Assembly (NCBI GenBank): GCA_964519585.1
Contig: CAZFIO010000009.1
Coordinates: 1 to 24,930, forward strand
Direction: 5' to 3'
Source: CAZFIO01 sp964519585
GTDB lineage: Bacteria > Bacillota > Clostridia > Tissierellales > Tissierellaceae
DNA: 24,930 nt
Shown here: positions 1-7,778 of the stretch, piece after piece
Numbering within the stretch: position 1 is the stretch's first letter
How the letters are laid out: every line of letters starts with the position of its first letter
Translations under genes and position numbers: made by a program
Notes under the pieces: generated by a model
What the model saw: only the letters and a program-made list of their open reading frames with translations
Database searches by the model: none
Told to the model about the DNA's origin: nothing

Positions 1-4
1 TTAC

Positions 5-241
5 TCATGTTTTATTTTTTATTAAGCCATTGTCATATAGGACTGTAGAGATTTTTTCGCTGGTTGATCCAGATGCTATCTCTATAAGAACCTTGTCTTC
101 ATTGTCGTTTGAAACAGGTCCTATAGCCGATTTATAGTAACCATAGGCTGCCATAAGAGAAATTATAGTAATTAATACTAATAGTATTAAGATAAGCCCA
201 AATTTTGATTTTTTTCTTTTCCTTACTGCAGAATTTGCCAT
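5..241 (-). CDS. MltG/YceG-like membrane protein, truncated (78 aa)
   Basis: The protein has a basic N-terminus (RKRKKSK), one membrane segment at about residues 15-35, then a short outer region ending EKISTVLYDNGLIKNKT. This matches the N-terminal anchor and the beginning of the LysM-like part of endolytic transglycosylase MltG, which trims new glycan strands. Full-length MltG has well over 300 residues; the catalytic domain is absent here because TGA stops the frame at 5-7, just before the usual aromatic-rich continuation. I chose the ATG at 239-241 because AAAGGTGG lies 7 bases upstream; an in-frame upstream ATG at 274 has no such site. An MltG gene after the alaS-ireB-ruvX-DUF1292 group is the expected neighbour in Firmicutes. 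It may be a frameshifted gene (the stop follows A-rich runs) or a genuine short relative. An ATGA overlap at the stop could start the next gene outside the window. Confidence 0.6.
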   Translation of the reverse strand: MANSAVRKRKKSKFGLILILLVLITIISLMAAYGYYKSAIGPVSNDNEDKVLIEIASGSTSEKISTVLYDNGLIKNKT

Positions 242-279
242 TATATACCCACCTTTTTTCTTTTTGTAAAACATTTTTC

Positions 280-765
280 TTAATAGTCTCTGATATTACT
301 TGCTTTTTCATAAGCATATAAAAACAAGTTACCAAATATTAAAAGAGAAAGTAATTGCCCACTAGATATACCCAAAACTGTTAAAATATAGGGTATTTTT
401 GTGAAATAGGATACCCAAATAGAAACTATTAATCCATTTAATATAACTGGTGGAAGAATTCCAATATATTTATTCTTAGCCTTTGATGTAAGAATAGGAG
501 CTAAAAGTGTAATTAAACTACCACCAATAATGTCTATAAGGCCGAAACCAGAGAAAGATAATATTAGGTTGGCCACTAGGCAGCCAACAAAAAGTCCTGG
601 AATTGCTGCTGATTCCACCAGGGGTAGAATAGTCAACCCCTCTGCCACCCTTAATTGTATTTCCCCAAAAGCAAACCAGGAGGGGAAAATAACTACCTGA
701 ATTATGACTAGGACTATATATATTGCAGCTATTAAGCTAGCCTTGGTTAAATATCTTATATTCAT
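280..765 (-). CDS. queT: QueT-family transporter, S component for a queuosine precursor
   Basis: This 161-residue, very hydrophobic protein has about five to six membrane segments. Conserved stretches are FGEIQLRVAEGLTILP, PGLFVGCLVANLI and DIIGGSLITLLAPILT, which fit the QueT/QrtT family of ECF-transporter substrate-binding subunits thought to import queuosine precursors such as preQ1. It needs a shared energising module (EcfA, EcfA', EcfT), none of which is encoded here. The start is the ATG at 763-765, with GGAGG five bases upstream; a TTG four codons earlier overlaps that site and is unlikely. It follows the rnj terminator and has its own extended -10 promoter at 795-800, so it is probably transcribed separately. 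I found no preQ1 aptamer in the short leader. The substrate is assigned from the family only. Confidence 0.8.
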   Translation of the reverse strand: MNIRYLTKASLIAAIYIVLVIIQVVIFPSWFAFGEIQLRVAEGLTILPLVESAAIPGLFVGCLVANLILSFSGFGLIDIIGGSLITLLAPILTSKAKNKYIGILPPVILNGLIVSIWVSYFTKIPYILTVLGISSGQLLSLLIFGNLFLYAYEKASNIRDY

Positions 766-794
766 AAAATCCTCCAAAAAATCTTTATAAACTT

Positions 795-800
795 ATTATA
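795..800 (-). promoter_or_regulatory. Extended -10 sigma-A promoter of queT
   Basis: The minus strand reads TGGTATAAT, a perfect -10 with the TGn extension. The -35 region is poor. It lies between the rnj terminator and the queT ribosome-binding site, about 30 bases before the start codon. Confidence 0.5.
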
Positions 801-829
801 CCATCTTGTCTACGTATTTAAAAGTAAAC

Positions 830-855
830 CCCTGGTATATTTATCTATACCAGGG
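830..855 (-). terminator. Intrinsic terminator after rnj
   Basis: A perfect 10-bp stem (CCCTGGTATA) with a 6-base loop starts 6 bases after the RNase J stop codon. On the minus strand it is followed by a T-rich tract, GTTTACTTTT. Confidence 0.75.
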
Positions 856-861
856 TCTATC

Positions 862-2523
862 TTATACTTCCATTATAATTGGCAAAATCATTGGGTTTCT
901 TTTAATCTTTTCATAAATATATGATCTGAGTCCATCACGGATATTGAACTTCAGGGTTGCCCAATCAGTTATTCTTTTCTTCTCACATTCAGTTAGTATA
1001 TCCCTAACTACACCCTTGGCTTCTTCCAGTAAGTCTTCTGATTCCCTAACATAAACAAATCCACGGGAAATAATGTCTGGGCCAGAAATAACCTTGCCCT
1101 CCTGTTTGCTCATGGTGACTACAACCACTATTAAACCGTCTTCTGAAAGATGTTTTCTATCTCTTAAAACAATATTTCCAACATCCCCTACCCCTAAACC
1201 GTCTACTAAAATATTTCCTGCAGGAACTGTTTTACCCATTTTTACCTTGTTTTTAGTAAACTCTAGGGTATCTCCATTTTCCAATAAAAATATATTTTCG
1301 CTAGGTGTACCCAGGGATTCAGCTATTTTTTTATGGCTTTTCAAGTGCCTATACTCTCCATGGATAGGAATAAAGTATTTTGGCTTTACCAGGTTATGAA
1401 TTAGCTTAAGTTCCTCCTGCCTAGCATGGCCGGAAACGTGAACTTCGGCCAGGGCTTCATATATAACCTCTGTGCCGTTTTCTATTAACTTATTTATAAC
1501 ACGTGAAATAGTTTTTTCATTTCCAGGAATAGGTGAAGCAGATAATATAATTAAATCATCTGGATAAAGTGAAATCTTCCTATGCTCGGAAAAAGCAATT
1601 CTAGTAAGGGCTGACATAGGTTCACCTTGAGAACCAGTGGTAATAAGCACTATTTCATCCTTACCATACTTATCCATATCATTTATATCTATCAAGGTAC
1701 CCTCTTTCAAGTGAAGATAACCTAACTCCTGTGCCACAGTGGTTGTGTTTATCATTGACCTACCAGATAGGACAACCTTCCTATTGTATAATTCTGCAGC
1801 ATTTATAATTTGCTGTACCCTATGAATATTTGATGCAAAGGTTGCTATTATTATTCTGGCCTTTGAATTCCTAAATATACCGTTGAAAGTATCGCCTACT
1901 GTGCTTTCACTCATTGTATAGCCTGGTCTTTCAGCATTGGTACTATCTGCCATTAGGGCCAGGACTCCTTTTTGTCCCAATTCTGCAAACTTGTGCAGGT
2001 CTGTTACATCACCTGATATGGGTGTAAAGTCAATTTTGAAATCTCCTGTATGGACTATGGTCCCCACAGGGCTGTGTATTGCCAAGGCAACACTATCAGG
2101 TATAGAATGACCAGTTTTTATAAATTCTATATCAAACTTTCCTAGCTTGATAGAATCACCTGGTTTAACCACATTTAGTTTAACCTTATCTAACCTATGT
2201 TCCTTTAGCTTATTTTCTAAGAGACCTAAGGTTAACTTTGTTCCATAGATTGGTACATCAATTTTTCTAAGAGTATAGGGTATAGCACCTATATGGTCCT
2301 CATGTCCATGGGTCAATACCATTCCCCTTATTTTATCCTTATTTTTTATTAAATAAGAAATATCTGGTATAACTATATCTACTCCAAGCATTTCATCTTC
2401 TGGAAATGTCATACCACAGTCTACGATAATAAAATCATTGCCGTATTTTAATACCGTAATGTTTTTTCCTACCTCCCCTAGCCCACCTAAGGGGGTAATA
2501 CTTAATTTTTCTTCCTTGTTCAC
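862..2523 (-). CDS. rnj: Ribonuclease J
   Basis: This 553-residue protein is a metallo-beta-lactamase/beta-CASP ribonuclease acting in mRNA turnover and rRNA maturation, with endonuclease and 5'-3' exonuclease activity known for the family. The metal-binding motif HGHEDHIG is at residues 72-79 (H72, H74, D76, H77). Further ligands are expected in TGHSIPDS and HTGDFKID. The beta-CASP region (TGSQGEPMSALTRIA) and the later H motifs (VHVSGHARQEE, IPIHGEYRH) follow, then the C-terminal domain. The length is normal for RNase J. The start is GTG at 2521-2523, with GGAG eight bases upstream. It lies 54 bases after fur and is closed by its own terminator. Whether it corresponds to J1 or J2 cannot be told from this window. 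Confidence 0.95.
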   Translation of the reverse strand: MNKEEKLSITPLGGLGEVGKNITVLKYGNDFIIVDCGMTFPEDEMLGVDIVIPDISYLIKNKDKIRGMVLTHGHEDHIGAIPYTLRKIDVPIYGTKLTLGLLENKLKEHRLDKVKLNVVKPGDSIKLGKFDIEFIKTGHSIPDSVALAIHSPVGTIVHTGDFKIDFTPISGDVTDLHKFAELGQKGVLALMADSTNAERPGYTMSESTVGDTFNGIFRNSKARIIIATFASNIHRVQQIINAAELYNRKVVLSGRSMINTTTVAQELGYLHLKEGTLIDINDMDKYGKDEIVLITTGSQGEPMSALTRIAFSEHRKISLYPDDLIILSASPIPGNEKTISRVINKLIENGTEVIYEALAEVHVSGHARQEELKLIHNLVKPKYFIPIHGEYRHLKSHKKIAESLGTPSENIFLLENGDTLEFTKNKVKMGKTVPAGNILVDGLGVGDVGNIVLRDRKHLSEDGLIVVVVTMSKQEGKVISGPDIISRGFVYVRESEDLLEEAKGVVRDILTECEKKRITDWATLKFNIRDGLRSYIYEKIKRNPMILPIIMEV

Positions 2524-2577
2524 CGAATCAACTCCTAATTTTTTCTTTTATTTATTATAAATTTTCTCTTATAATTT

Positions 2578-3042
2578 CTAATTTTTCTTTGAATTAAGGT
2601 CTGTTTGATTATTGCATTTATCACAAAAGCCATAAAACTTCACACTATGGTCTAGGATTTTGAAATTTTCAGACCTTTCTATCTCTTTTTCTAGAGATTC
2701 TAGAAGGTCCATTTGAACCTCCAAAATTTTGCCACATTTTAAGCATATTAAATGATGATGGTGGTGGTCTCCATCGCCATCATTGAGTTCATACCTAGAA
2801 AAACCATCTCCGAAATCAACTTTATACACTATGTTTAACTTTTCAAACAGTTGAAGGGTCCTATATATGGTGGCTATCCCAATCTCTGGATAATCCTTGT
2901 TTACATATGAAAATATTTCATCGCATGACAAATGTTCCATATTAAAGTCCATAATAACCTTTAATATAGCCTTCCTCTGATAGGTTAATTTATAACCTTC
3001 TTTTTTTAAAATTTCCTTATATTCATTAATATCATATTCCAT
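2578..3042 (-). CDS. fur: Fur-family metal-responsive repressor
   Basis: This 154-residue protein has an N-terminal winged helix (KLTYQRKAILKVI, then GIATIYRTLQLFEK as recognition helix) and a C-terminal metal-binding dimer domain. Structural zinc is expected from C100-x2-C103 and C140-x2-C143. A histidine run at 93-97 covers the usual regulatory ligands. At the position where PerR has aspartate (KIVDF in Bacillus PerR) this protein has glutamate (KILEV, E108), which favours an iron- or zinc-type Fur over PerR. I chose the ATG at 3040-3042, with AGGTG six bases upstream, over the in-frame GTG three codons earlier, which overlaps that site. It follows the DUF1292 gene by 16 bases and is probably cotranscribed with it and with rnj. 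The metal (Fe or Zn) is not decided by the sequence. Confidence 0.88.
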   Translation of the reverse strand: MEYDINEYKEILKKEGYKLTYQRKAILKVIMDFNMEHLSCDEIFSYVNKDYPEIGIATIYRTLQLFEKLNIVYKVDFGDGFSRYELNDGDGDHHHHHLICLKCGKILEVQMDLLESLEKEIERSENFKILDHSVKFYGFCDKCNNQTDLNSKKN

Positions 3043-3058
3043 CGGATTCACCTAAATA

Positions 3059-3307
3059 CTATTGTAAATTTTGCCTTAATAAGCCTTCATATGCCTCAAT
3101 GGCATCCTCCAGCTCCTCACCATCAATACTTGCAAAAACCGTATCTCCTATATCGTCTAGTTCAATTCTTAAAATATATACATCTGAATCAATGTTTTCT
3201 GCTGGCAAAAGAGCAGCATAATCAATATCATCAAGTGTAAATTTTGCTTTTACTATAAATTCGATTTTATTTCCTAATTCATCATAAAATAAAAACCTTT
3301 CTCCCAA
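3059..3307 (-). CDS. DUF1292 (YrzB-like) protein, TTG start
   Basis: This small acidic protein has 82 residues, beginning GERFLFYDELGNKIEF after the initiator. It matches the DUF1292/YrzB family: short, beta-rich, with conserved ALLPAEN and a DxDVYILR-like stretch, always near ruvX. No molecular function is established that I know of. The longer frame upstream would start inside ruvX and add 19 hydrophobic residues foreign to the family. I therefore chose the TTG at 3305-3307, which lies 4 bases after the ruvX stop and has GGAAGGAG seven bases upstream. It is part of the ruvX-DUF1292-fur run. Its small size and conserved position suggest an accessory role with ruvX or MltG, but that is inference. 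Confidence 0.85.
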   Translation of the reverse strand: MGERFLFYDELGNKIEFIVKAKFTLDDIDYAALLPAENIDSDVYILRIELDDIGDTVFASIDGEELEDAIEAYEGLLRQNLQ

Positions 3308-3311
3308 AATA

Positions 3312-3731
3312 TCACTCCTTCCTAATACTATCAAGATGAGATTGTAGAATATAAGTAGCAGCAACCTTATCGATTAGGCCTTTTCTCTTTTGCCTACTTA
3401 CATCCGCTTCAATAAGGACTCTTTCCGCTGAAACAGTTGTCAATCTTTCATCTATATATATAATATCTATATTAAATTTATTCTTAATTTTCTCTCCAAA
3501 TTTTATAACCTTTTCGCCCTGGGGTCCAAGGCTTCCATTCATATTTTTTGGCAGGCCTATAACTATTTGATTAACCTGATACTCATCAATAATATCTTTT
3601 AAGGCCTGGAAATCGTATTTGTTGCTTTCCCTTCTTATTGTTGTAATACCTTGTGCAGTTAGCTGTAATAAATCACTTACTGCAACTCCTATGGTCTTGT
3701 CACCAAGATCTAATCCTAAAATTCTCTTCAT
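3312..3731 (-). CDS. ruvX: YqgF/RuvX-type putative Holliday junction resolvase
   Basis: This 139-residue protein has an RNase H-like fold. Expected catalytic acids are visible: D8 in GLDLGDKTIGVA, the D94-E95 pair in YIDERLTT, and D121 in LIDKVAATYIL. IGLPKNMNGSLGP at 58-70 is also family-typical. Members are annotated as Holliday junction resolvases, and a role in 5' pre-16S rRNA processing is documented for E. coli YqgF; which role applies here is not shown. The ATG has AAGGAG five bases upstream and follows the aldo/keto reductase stop by 9 bases. The following TTG-started DUF1292 gene uses a ribosome-binding site inside the last codons of ruvX, so the two are probably translationally coupled. 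Confidence 0.9.
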   Translation of the reverse strand: MKRILGLDLGDKTIGVAVSDLLQLTAQGITTIRRESNKYDFQALKDIIDEYQVNQIVIGLPKNMNGSLGPQGEKVIKFGEKIKNKFNIDIIYIDERLTTVSAERVLIEADVSRQKRKGLIDKVAATYILQSHLDSIRKE

Positions 3732-3740
3732 TTTTTCTCC

Positions 3741-4688
3741 TTAAACTACCTTAATACAAAACTCTGGACATACAGTAGCACAATATCCGCATAGGATGCA
3801 TTTATCATTTGGGATGGCTATACCGTTTTTTACCTCTATCCCACTTTGTTGGCATCGGGTCTCACAGTTTCCACACCCAATACAGTAATCAGCTACTATT
3901 AGCTTTCTTTCCTTGTTTTTTAAACTTCCCATAAGCTTACTATCAAGACTTTTCCCCTGAATAATTCCAATATTTGCATCTATTTCATCTATAGATTGCA
4001 TACCAATGGCAATAGAGTCAATGCAGGCTAAATCTCTTACAAATTCTAGAGATTCTTGAAATTTTCCAATTAAGTGGCCTCCTCCTAAGGGTTTCATAGA
4101 ATATATACCCTTGCCCATGGTGTGACATTCCTTTATTACTTCTATCATATCACTTATACTAGCATCTTGAATACCTAGACCAGCCTTATTTACCAGAGGA
4201 TGAATTATTTCTATTTCATCAAATTCCTTGGCTGCTTCCACTCCAGCAACCCTATGGGTTGAAATTCCAAAGGCCCTTATCTTACCCATATCTTTTGCCT
4301 TCATAAAATACTCTATAGCATCATAATGCCCCTTGATAGTATGTATACTTTCCTGTTCATGCAGAAGAAATATATCTATAAAATCAGTTCCTATTTCTTT
4401 AAGAGCTAAATCCAGGCTATCTCTAGCCATTTCCTTAGTATAAGCATATGTTTTGCTTGCTATTATATAGTCATTTCTATTGATATACTTTAAGGCTTCA
4501 TTTATATAGGGATAGTTGTGGTAGATTTCTGCCGTATCAATAAAATTTATACCTTTATCAAAAGCATAGTCAAGTAGATAGGCACCTTCTTTAATTGTTA
4601 GGTTTGCTTGAAAAGGGGTCATTGTCAGGGATCCAAAACATAAGGGAGATACTCTTATACTAGTATTTCCTAATCTTATACTTTCCAT
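3741..4688 (-). CDS. Aldo/keto reductase with two C-terminal 4Fe-4S clusters
   Basis: This 315-residue protein has two parts. Residues 1 to about 255 form an aldo/keto reductase barrel with the tetrad D51, Y56, K79 and H110 (IDTAEIY, ASKTYAY, FLLHEQ). Residues 265-315 form a ferredoxin-like domain with two CxxCxxCxxxC motifs: C269, C272, C275, C279 and C297, C300, C303, C307, the second followed by proline. Ferredoxin-fused members are common in anaerobes, where they are predicted to reduce carbonyls with NAD(P)H or ferredoxin; the substrate is unknown. The ATG at 4686-4688 has only a weak upstream site. The gene sits between ireB (with a terminator in the gap) and ruvX, where most Firmicutes have nothing, so it looks like an insertion into a conserved run. 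It is probably read with ruvX downstream. Confidence 0.85.
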   Translation of the reverse strand: MESIRLGNTSIRVSPLCFGSLTMTPFQANLTIKEGAYLLDYAFDKGINFIDTAEIYHNYPYINEALKYINRNDYIIASKTYAYTKEMARDSLDLALKEIGTDFIDIFLLHEQESIHTIKGHYDAIEYFMKAKDMGKIRAFGISTHRVAGVEAAKEFDEIEIIHPLVNKAGLGIQDASISDMIEVIKECHTMGKGIYSMKPLGGGHLIGKFQESLEFVRDLACIDSIAIGMQSIDEIDANIGIIQGKSLDSKLMGSLKNKERKLIVADYCIGCGNCETRCQQSGIEVKNGIAIPNDKCILCGYCATVCPEFCIKVV

Positions 4689-4712
4689 AAGTCACATCCA
4701 AGTAAAAATATT

Positions 4713-4744
4713 TATATGGATAAATCCTAAGATTTATCCATATA
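4713..4744 (-). terminator. Hairpin terminator after ireB
   Basis: A perfect 14-bp stem with a 4-base loop begins at the last base of the ireB stop region. A T-rich run (AAATATTTTTA) follows on the minus strand. It would separate alaS-ireB transcripts from the aldo/keto reductase. Confidence 0.65.
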
Positions 4745-4745
4745 T

Positions 4746-5006
4746 TTAAATCTTACCCTCTAGGTATTTTTTAAGAATTTCCTCTAAAAGCTCATCCCTA
4801 TCTAACTTCCTAATTATGGTCCTAGCATTGTTGTGGCTGGTGATATAAGTTGGATCACCGGATAAAATATAGCCTATAATCTGATTGTTGGGGTTATATC
4901 CCTTTTCATCCAAAGCCTTATAAACATGTAAGATAATATCACTAGCTTCCATTTCTCTTTCTTTTTCCAAATCAAATTTCACGGTATGATCCAAATTCTT
5001 ATTCAT
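4746..5006 (-). CDS. ireB: IreB/YrzL family regulatory phosphoprotein (DUF965)
   Basis: This 86-residue protein carries the DUF965 signature from DIILHVYKALDEKGYNP through GYILSGDPTYITSHNNAR to IRKLDRDELLEEIL. In Enterococcus faecalis, IreB is phosphorylated near its N-terminus by the kinase IreK and negatively affects cephalosporin resistance. Here the N-terminal stretch has a single threonine, T8 in DHTVKFD, as the obvious equivalent site. The ATG at 5004-5006 has GGAGG six bases upstream. The gene follows alaS by 48 bases, a linkage conserved across Firmicutes, and is closed by a hairpin. An extended -10 sequence at 5028-5033 suggests it can also be transcribed alone. Confidence 0.92.
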   Translation of the reverse strand: MNKNLDHTVKFDLEKEREMEASDIILHVYKALDEKGYNPNNQIIGYILSGDPTYITSHNNARTIIRKLDRDELLEEILKKYLEGKI

Positions 5007-5027
5007 ATAAGCACCTCCATTAGGTAT

Positions 5028-5033
5028 ATTATA
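5028..5033 (-). promoter_or_regulatory. Possible extended -10 promoter of ireB
   Basis: TGTTATAAT on the minus strand lies 21 bases before the ireB start, with no good -35. It may add transcription on top of read-through from alaS. Confidence 0.35.
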
Positions 5034-5054
5034 ACATAAATCTATACCAGACTT

Positions 5055-7700
5055 TTAAATATTTTTATTAACAAACTTTTCTACAATTTCCTCTATAGTT
5101 TTTAAAGCAAGATCAAGTTTTGATATGTCCTTTCCACCTGCTTGTGCCATATCAGGCCTTCCTCCACCATTGCCACCTGTGATTTGGGCTACCTCCCTTA
5201 CAATATTACCAGCCTTTATACCCCTATCTATTAAATCCTTTGTCACCATAGAGATAAATGTTAGCTTGTCATTTGCAGTAGAAGCCAAAACTATAATACC
5301 AGAATCAATTTTCCCCTTAATCTCATCACCTAAACTTCTTAAGGCATTTATATCCATAGAATCGGACCTATATCTAATAATAGGTACTCCTACAATATTG
5401 GCAGCAGATTCTATAAGTTCTTTTGTGATGTCTTTTGATAATTTTCTTTCTAGGTTCTTAATCTCCTTTTCCTGGTCCTTAACTTCTTCAATAAGAGTCA
5501 TGCACCTTTCATATAGGTTTTGTCTGTTTGTTTTTAAGACATTGGATACCTTGTCAATATCACTTTCTAAACTAAGCATATAATCATAAACTGCCATACC
5601 AGTGATAGCTTCTATCCTTCTTACTCCAGATGCAATTCCTGTCTCAGAAATGATTTTAAATAAGCCTATATTGGATGTATTAAAGACATGGGTACCTCCA
5701 CATAATTCCATGGAATAATCACCCATCTTTATTATCCTTACCTTGTCTTCATATTTGTCGTCAAAAAGACCTATAGCGCCCATTTCCTTGGCCTCATCCA
5801 AACTGGTCTCTATAGTTTTAACATCTAATGCCTCCAAGACCTTTTCATTTACCTTTTTTTCAATTAGGGACAATTCTTCCCTGGTAAGAGACTGAAAGTG
5901 TGTAAAGTCAAACCTAAATCTATTGGGTAAGACTATGGACCCTGCTTGATTTACATGATCACCTAAAACTTCCTTCAAAGCCTTATGGAGTAAGTGTGTA
6001 GCTGAGTGGTTTTTTCTTATAGAATTTCTCCTATTATTATCTATGGAGGCAAATACCTGACTGCCTTCCTTGGCTAGACCTTCGGTAATTTTTACTAAGT
6101 GGATATATACCCCAGCCTTGTTTAATTTAGTGTCTATTACCTGGCCAGTAAAGTCATCATTGCTAATGATTCCTATATCCCCTACTTGTCCACCAGATTC
6201 TCCATAGAAGGGGGTTTCTCCTAAAATAATTATGCCCTCACTGCCTGCTGGTAGCTCCCCTATTCTTTCTGAATCCTTATATATGGCTAATATATTTGTT
6301 TTAATTTGTGTTTCATCATATCCTACAAAATTTGTAGCAAAATCCTTAAAGATAGTATCAAAGTCATCATTGGCCCATCCGCTATCTCCACTTTCTCTAG
6401 CTGCCCTTGCCCTTTGTCTTTGTTCTTCCATCTTTTTGTTAAATTCATCTTCATCTAGGGATAAAGATTTTTCTGCTAGAATTTCCTTTACTAGGTCTAA
6501 GGGGAAGCCATAAGTATCATATAATTTGAATGCATGCTCACCACTTAAGATTGCCTTACCCTTTTCCTTAATTTGTGATATATAGGAGTTTAAGATTTCA
6601 ATTCCTTGGTCTATGGTTTCTTGAAATTTCCTTTCTTCAATACTTATGATTTTCTTAATATCTTCTTTCTTTCTTGCTAGATCCCTATATTCAACCTTCC
6701 AGGATTCTATTACTTCTTCTATAATTTTTCCTAAAAACTCATCTTCTATCCCTAAGAGCTTGCCATGTCTTGCAGCCCTTCGTATAAGTCTCCTAAGTAC
6801 ATAGCCCCTACCTTCATTGCTAGGCAAAACTCCATCTGCTACCATAAATGTCATGGCCCTAGCATGATCAGTAATTACTCTTACAGAAATATCCTTAATC
6901 CTATTGGTACCGTACTTATAGTTAGAGAGTTCTTGAATTTTTTCTATTATGCTTTTTATTTCCCTTACTTCAAAAATATTGTCTGCCCCCTGTAATACTG
7001 AAGCTAATCTTTCTAGACCCATACCTGTATCTATATTGGGGTGGGATAGGGGATGATAGGTACCTTTGGCATCCTTATCAAACTGAGTAAATACTAAGTT
7101 CCATACTTCTAAAAACCTATCACACTCACAAGCAGGCTTACAGTCTTCAGACCCACAACCATATTTAATTCCTCTATCTACATATATTTCGGAGCAGGGT
7201 CCAGATGGTCCTACTTCTAGTTCCCAAAAGTTATCTTCCTTACCTAGCTTAACAATCCTATCTGCAGGTACATTTATTTCTTTAAGCCAAATATCATAAG
7301 CCTCTTCATCTTCTTGGTATACGGAAACCCAAAGATCTTCTTTGGCCAAGCCCATATTAATAGTTAGAAACTCCCAGGCCCATTCTATAGCTTCCTTTTT
7401 AAAATAATCACCAAATGAGAAATTCCCTAACATCTCAAAAAAGGTGGCATGTCTAGCAGTAATACCCACATTCTCTATATCTCCGGTTCTAATGCATTTT
7501 TGGCATGTAGCTAATCTCTTACTTGGAGGAGTTTCTTCCCCTGTAAAGTATTTTTTTAAAGGTGCCATTCCAGCCCCAACCAATAATAGGGATTTATCAT
7601 TTTTTGGTACCAAGGAAAAACTTGGCTTTATTAAATGCTCTTTTCCCTTGAAAAAGTCTAAAAATTCCTTTCTAATTTCATGTAATCCTAAATCTCTCAT
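5055..7700 (-). CDS. alaS: Alanyl-tRNA synthetase
   Basis: This 881-residue, full-length class II enzyme charges tRNA-Ala with alanine in the cytoplasm. The aminoacylation domain covers about residues 1-440 (RHATFFEMLGNFSFGDYFK, then NIDTGMGLERLASVLQ). The editing domain carries the zinc site H565, H569 (HSATH) and C667, H671 (CGGTH). A coiled segment at about 715-765 and a C-Ala domain ending in GGNGGGRPDMAQAGGKD complete it. The ATG at 7698-7700 has AGAGGTG six bases upstream. It has its own consensus sigma-A promoter and a leader of about 70 bases with a hairpin, but no T-box, unlike leuS in the same window. ireB follows directly. Confidence 0.97.
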   Translation of the reverse strand: MRDLGLHEIRKEFLDFFKGKEHLIKPSFSLVPKNDKSLLLVGAGMAPLKKYFTGEETPPSKRLATCQKCIRTGDIENVGITARHATFFEMLGNFSFGDYFKKEAIEWAWEFLTINMGLAKEDLWVSVYQEDEEAYDIWLKEINVPADRIVKLGKEDNFWELEVGPSGPCSEIYVDRGIKYGCGSEDCKPACECDRFLEVWNLVFTQFDKDAKGTYHPLSHPNIDTGMGLERLASVLQGADNIFEVREIKSIIEKIQELSNYKYGTNRIKDISVRVITDHARAMTFMVADGVLPSNEGRGYVLRRLIRRAARHGKLLGIEDEFLGKIIEEVIESWKVEYRDLARKKEDIKKIISIEERKFQETIDQGIEILNSYISQIKEKGKAILSGEHAFKLYDTYGFPLDLVKEILAEKSLSLDEDEFNKKMEEQRQRARAARESGDSGWANDDFDTIFKDFATNFVGYDETQIKTNILAIYKDSERIGELPAGSEGIIILGETPFYGESGGQVGDIGIISNDDFTGQVIDTKLNKAGVYIHLVKITEGLAKEGSQVFASIDNNRRNSIRKNHSATHLLHKALKEVLGDHVNQAGSIVLPNRFRFDFTHFQSLTREELSLIEKKVNEKVLEALDVKTIETSLDEAKEMGAIGLFDDKYEDKVRIIKMGDYSMELCGGTHVFNTSNIGLFKIISETGIASGVRRIEAITGMAVYDYMLSLESDIDKVSNVLKTNRQNLYERCMTLIEEVKDQEKEIKNLERKLSKDITKELIESAANIVGVPIIRYRSDSMDINALRSLGDEIKGKIDSGIIVLASTANDKLTFISMVTKDLIDRGIKAGNIVREVAQITGGNGGGRPDMAQAGGKDISKLDLALKTIEEIVEKFVNKNI

Positions 7701-7731
7701 AAATGCACCTCTTCACTATATTATCTATTAA

Positions 7732-7761
7732 AAATCTTCTCCATATCCTTGGAGAAGATTT
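7732..7761 (-). promoter_or_regulatory. Terminator-like hairpin in the alaS leader
   Basis: A perfect 11-bp stem (AAATCTTCTCC with its complement) and an 8-base loop are followed by a short T run (GATTTTTAATAG) on the minus strand. It lies downstream of the alaS promoter and about 31 bases before the start codon, so it is in the alaS leader RNA. It may terminate read-through from the upstream gene or attenuate alaS. Confidence 0.65.
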
Positions 7762-7778
7762 ATTATTCACCTATTTGA

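Noticed and set aside
766..861. preQ1 riboswitch upstream of queT
   Set aside because: The leader after the -10 box is only about 25 bases and has neither the short stem nor the A-rich tail of a preQ1 aptamer.
1073..1399. Open frame on the plus strand inside RNase J
   Set aside because: It is antisense to a fully conserved gene, has no ribosome-binding site worth noting and a serine/proline-rich composition typical of shadow frames.
3308..3364. N-terminal extension of the DUF1292 protein into ruvX
   Set aside because: The added residues are a shadow of the ruvX 3' end; the TTG at 3305-3307 has the ribosome-binding site.
5125..5583. Plus-strand open frame inside alaS
   Set aside because: It is antisense to the alaS C-terminal domain and mirrors its codon bias; no family resemblance. 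The same holds for the frames opposite ftsZ (21022-21495 and 21574-21981) and opposite leuS and rarA.
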